Origin: Nitrosomonas sp.
GTDB lineage: Bacteria > Pseudomonadota > Gammaproteobacteria > Burkholderiales > Nitrosomonadaceae
Assembly: GCA_021774075.1 (NCBI GenBank)
Contig: JAJFJK010000051.1
Location: forward strand, 1-36,776
DNA: 36,776 nt
Direction of reading: 5' to 3'
Shown: positions 36,238-36,776 of the stretch, piece by piece
How positions within the stretch are numbered: position 1 is the stretch's first letter
Layout: each line of letters opens with the position of its first letter
Position numbers and translations under genes: made by a program
The notes under the pieces: model-generated
Databases searched by the model: none
What the model was told of the DNA's origin: nothing
Seen by the model: only the letters and a program-made list of their open reading frames with translations

Positions 36238-36776
36238 ATGACGCTTCTTGAACTACCCATTATTCTGTTAAACAGCAAACCATTACAAAGTTGCCTATTA
36301 ATTGTATTGTTGTTGCTAGCTCGAATAATCTTTGTTCATCTCATCAAACGTAATAGCTCCATACTATCTGAAAGGCAAAGACAGTGGGTAACCCGAGTTA
36401 AGAACCTAACTTGGTCAATCATTTTTATTGGATTGTTTGGTATTTGGTGGTCAGAATTCAGTAATTTTGCTTTTTCGATTGCCGCCGTAGCACTAGCATT
36501 GGTGATTGCAACAAAAGAACTGATTTTGTGTTTTAGTGGCGCATTAATGCGCGCAGGTTCTGGTGCATTTTCTATTAATGATTGGATAGAAGTGGGTCCA
36601 CATCGAGGCGAAGTCATTGACTACAATATTTTTTCCACAACTTTGCAGGAACTTGATAAAACACCTAATAGTTATACCTTTACAGGCAAGACAATTGCAG
36701 TTCCTAATAGCCTGTTTTTATCCGAGCCTGTAAAGAACCTGAATTTCTCCAAACGCTACGTGTTTCACAGTTTTGA
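36238..36776 (+). CDS. MscS-family mechanosensitive channel (N-terminal part, cut by window edge)
   Basis: The frame is open from ATG at 36238 to the window end (179 codons seen). There are hydrophobic helices at the N-terminus (LIVLLLLARIIFVHLI), about 60-78 (WSIIFIGLFGIWW) and about 82-98, then the beta-domain pattern of MscS proteins: FSINDWIEVG, HRGEVIDYNIFSTTLQEL, and TGKTIAVPNSLFLSEPVKNLNFS. The family opens in response to membrane tension or moves small solutes. No clear Shine-Dalgarno is seen before the ATG, so the start is tentative. Confidence 0.8.
   Translation, partial: MTLLELPIILLNSKPLQSCLLIVLLLLARIIFVHLIKRNSSILSERQRQWVTRVKNLTWSIIFIGLFGIWWSEFSNFAFSIAAVALALVIATKELILCFSGALMRAGSGAFSINDWIEVGPHRGEVIDYNIFSTTLQELDKTPNSYTFTGKTIAVPNSLFLSEPVKNLNFSKRYVFHSF

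Overview
The window is a gene-dense stretch (about 45% GC by eye) from a proteobacterium. The best guess is a betaproteobacterium of the Nitrosomonadales type. This is an inference from a BtuM-type cobalamin transporter, a hemC-hemD-(hemX)-hemY block divergent from ppc, a ferredoxin-reductase fusion of the CDP-glucoseen-reductase type, and a pilC-pilD-coaE-zapD block. No marker gene settles the taxonomy.

Positions 288-13459 hold a cobalamin locus read rightwards. A likely promoter leads into a cobalamin riboswitch (331-523). Then come the outer-membrane receptor btuB, the inner-membrane transporter btuM, the adenosyltransferase cobO, cbiA, bluB, cbiB, cobD, cobQ, cobU, cobT, cobC and cobS. 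Most junctions are ATGA/GTGA overlaps, which points to translational coupling. The genes cover uptake, adenosylation, side-chain amidation, dimethylbenzimidazole synthesis and nucleotide-loop assembly; no corrin-ring-building genes are present. The series is broken between cobD and cobQ by about 1 kb of AT-rich DNA carrying two unrecognised genes.

Positions 13454-17069 are leftward: zapD, coaE, pilD, pilC, without the usual pilB or yacG neighbours. An SDR gene (leftward) and a ferredoxin-reductase fusion (rightward) follow. Next is the leftward haem block hemC-hemD-hemY, in which hemX survives only as a frameshifted C-terminal stub. Divergent from hemC runs ppc, then an M16-like protein lacking the zinc motif, rsmD, coaD, a 2[4Fe-4S] ferredoxin, pilT and pilU, closed by a strong terminator.

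From 30766 on the window is accessory: an ABM-domain gene and an iron-type alcohol dehydrogenase, a broken REP-associated transposase flanked by inverted REP hairpins, a membrane coiled-coil protein, a 268-bp element of interlocking inverted repeats, a histone-deacetylase-like amidohydrolase, and the start of an MscS-type channel cut by the window edge.

The most unusual signal is a family of four ~141-bp foldback elements (525-665, 3380-3521, 30766-30906, 31252-31392). Two of them sit with identical geometry directly before a start codon (cobO and the alcohol dehydrogenase). In both, the element tip provides a GAGG Shine-Dalgarno and the 4-bp target duplication contains the first two bases of the start codon. 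A third copy is inserted at the 3' edge of the riboswitch aptamer. The second unusual signal is the 268-bp element at 34605-34872, whose arms are ordered as two hairpins with mutually complementary loops inside a closing terminal stem.
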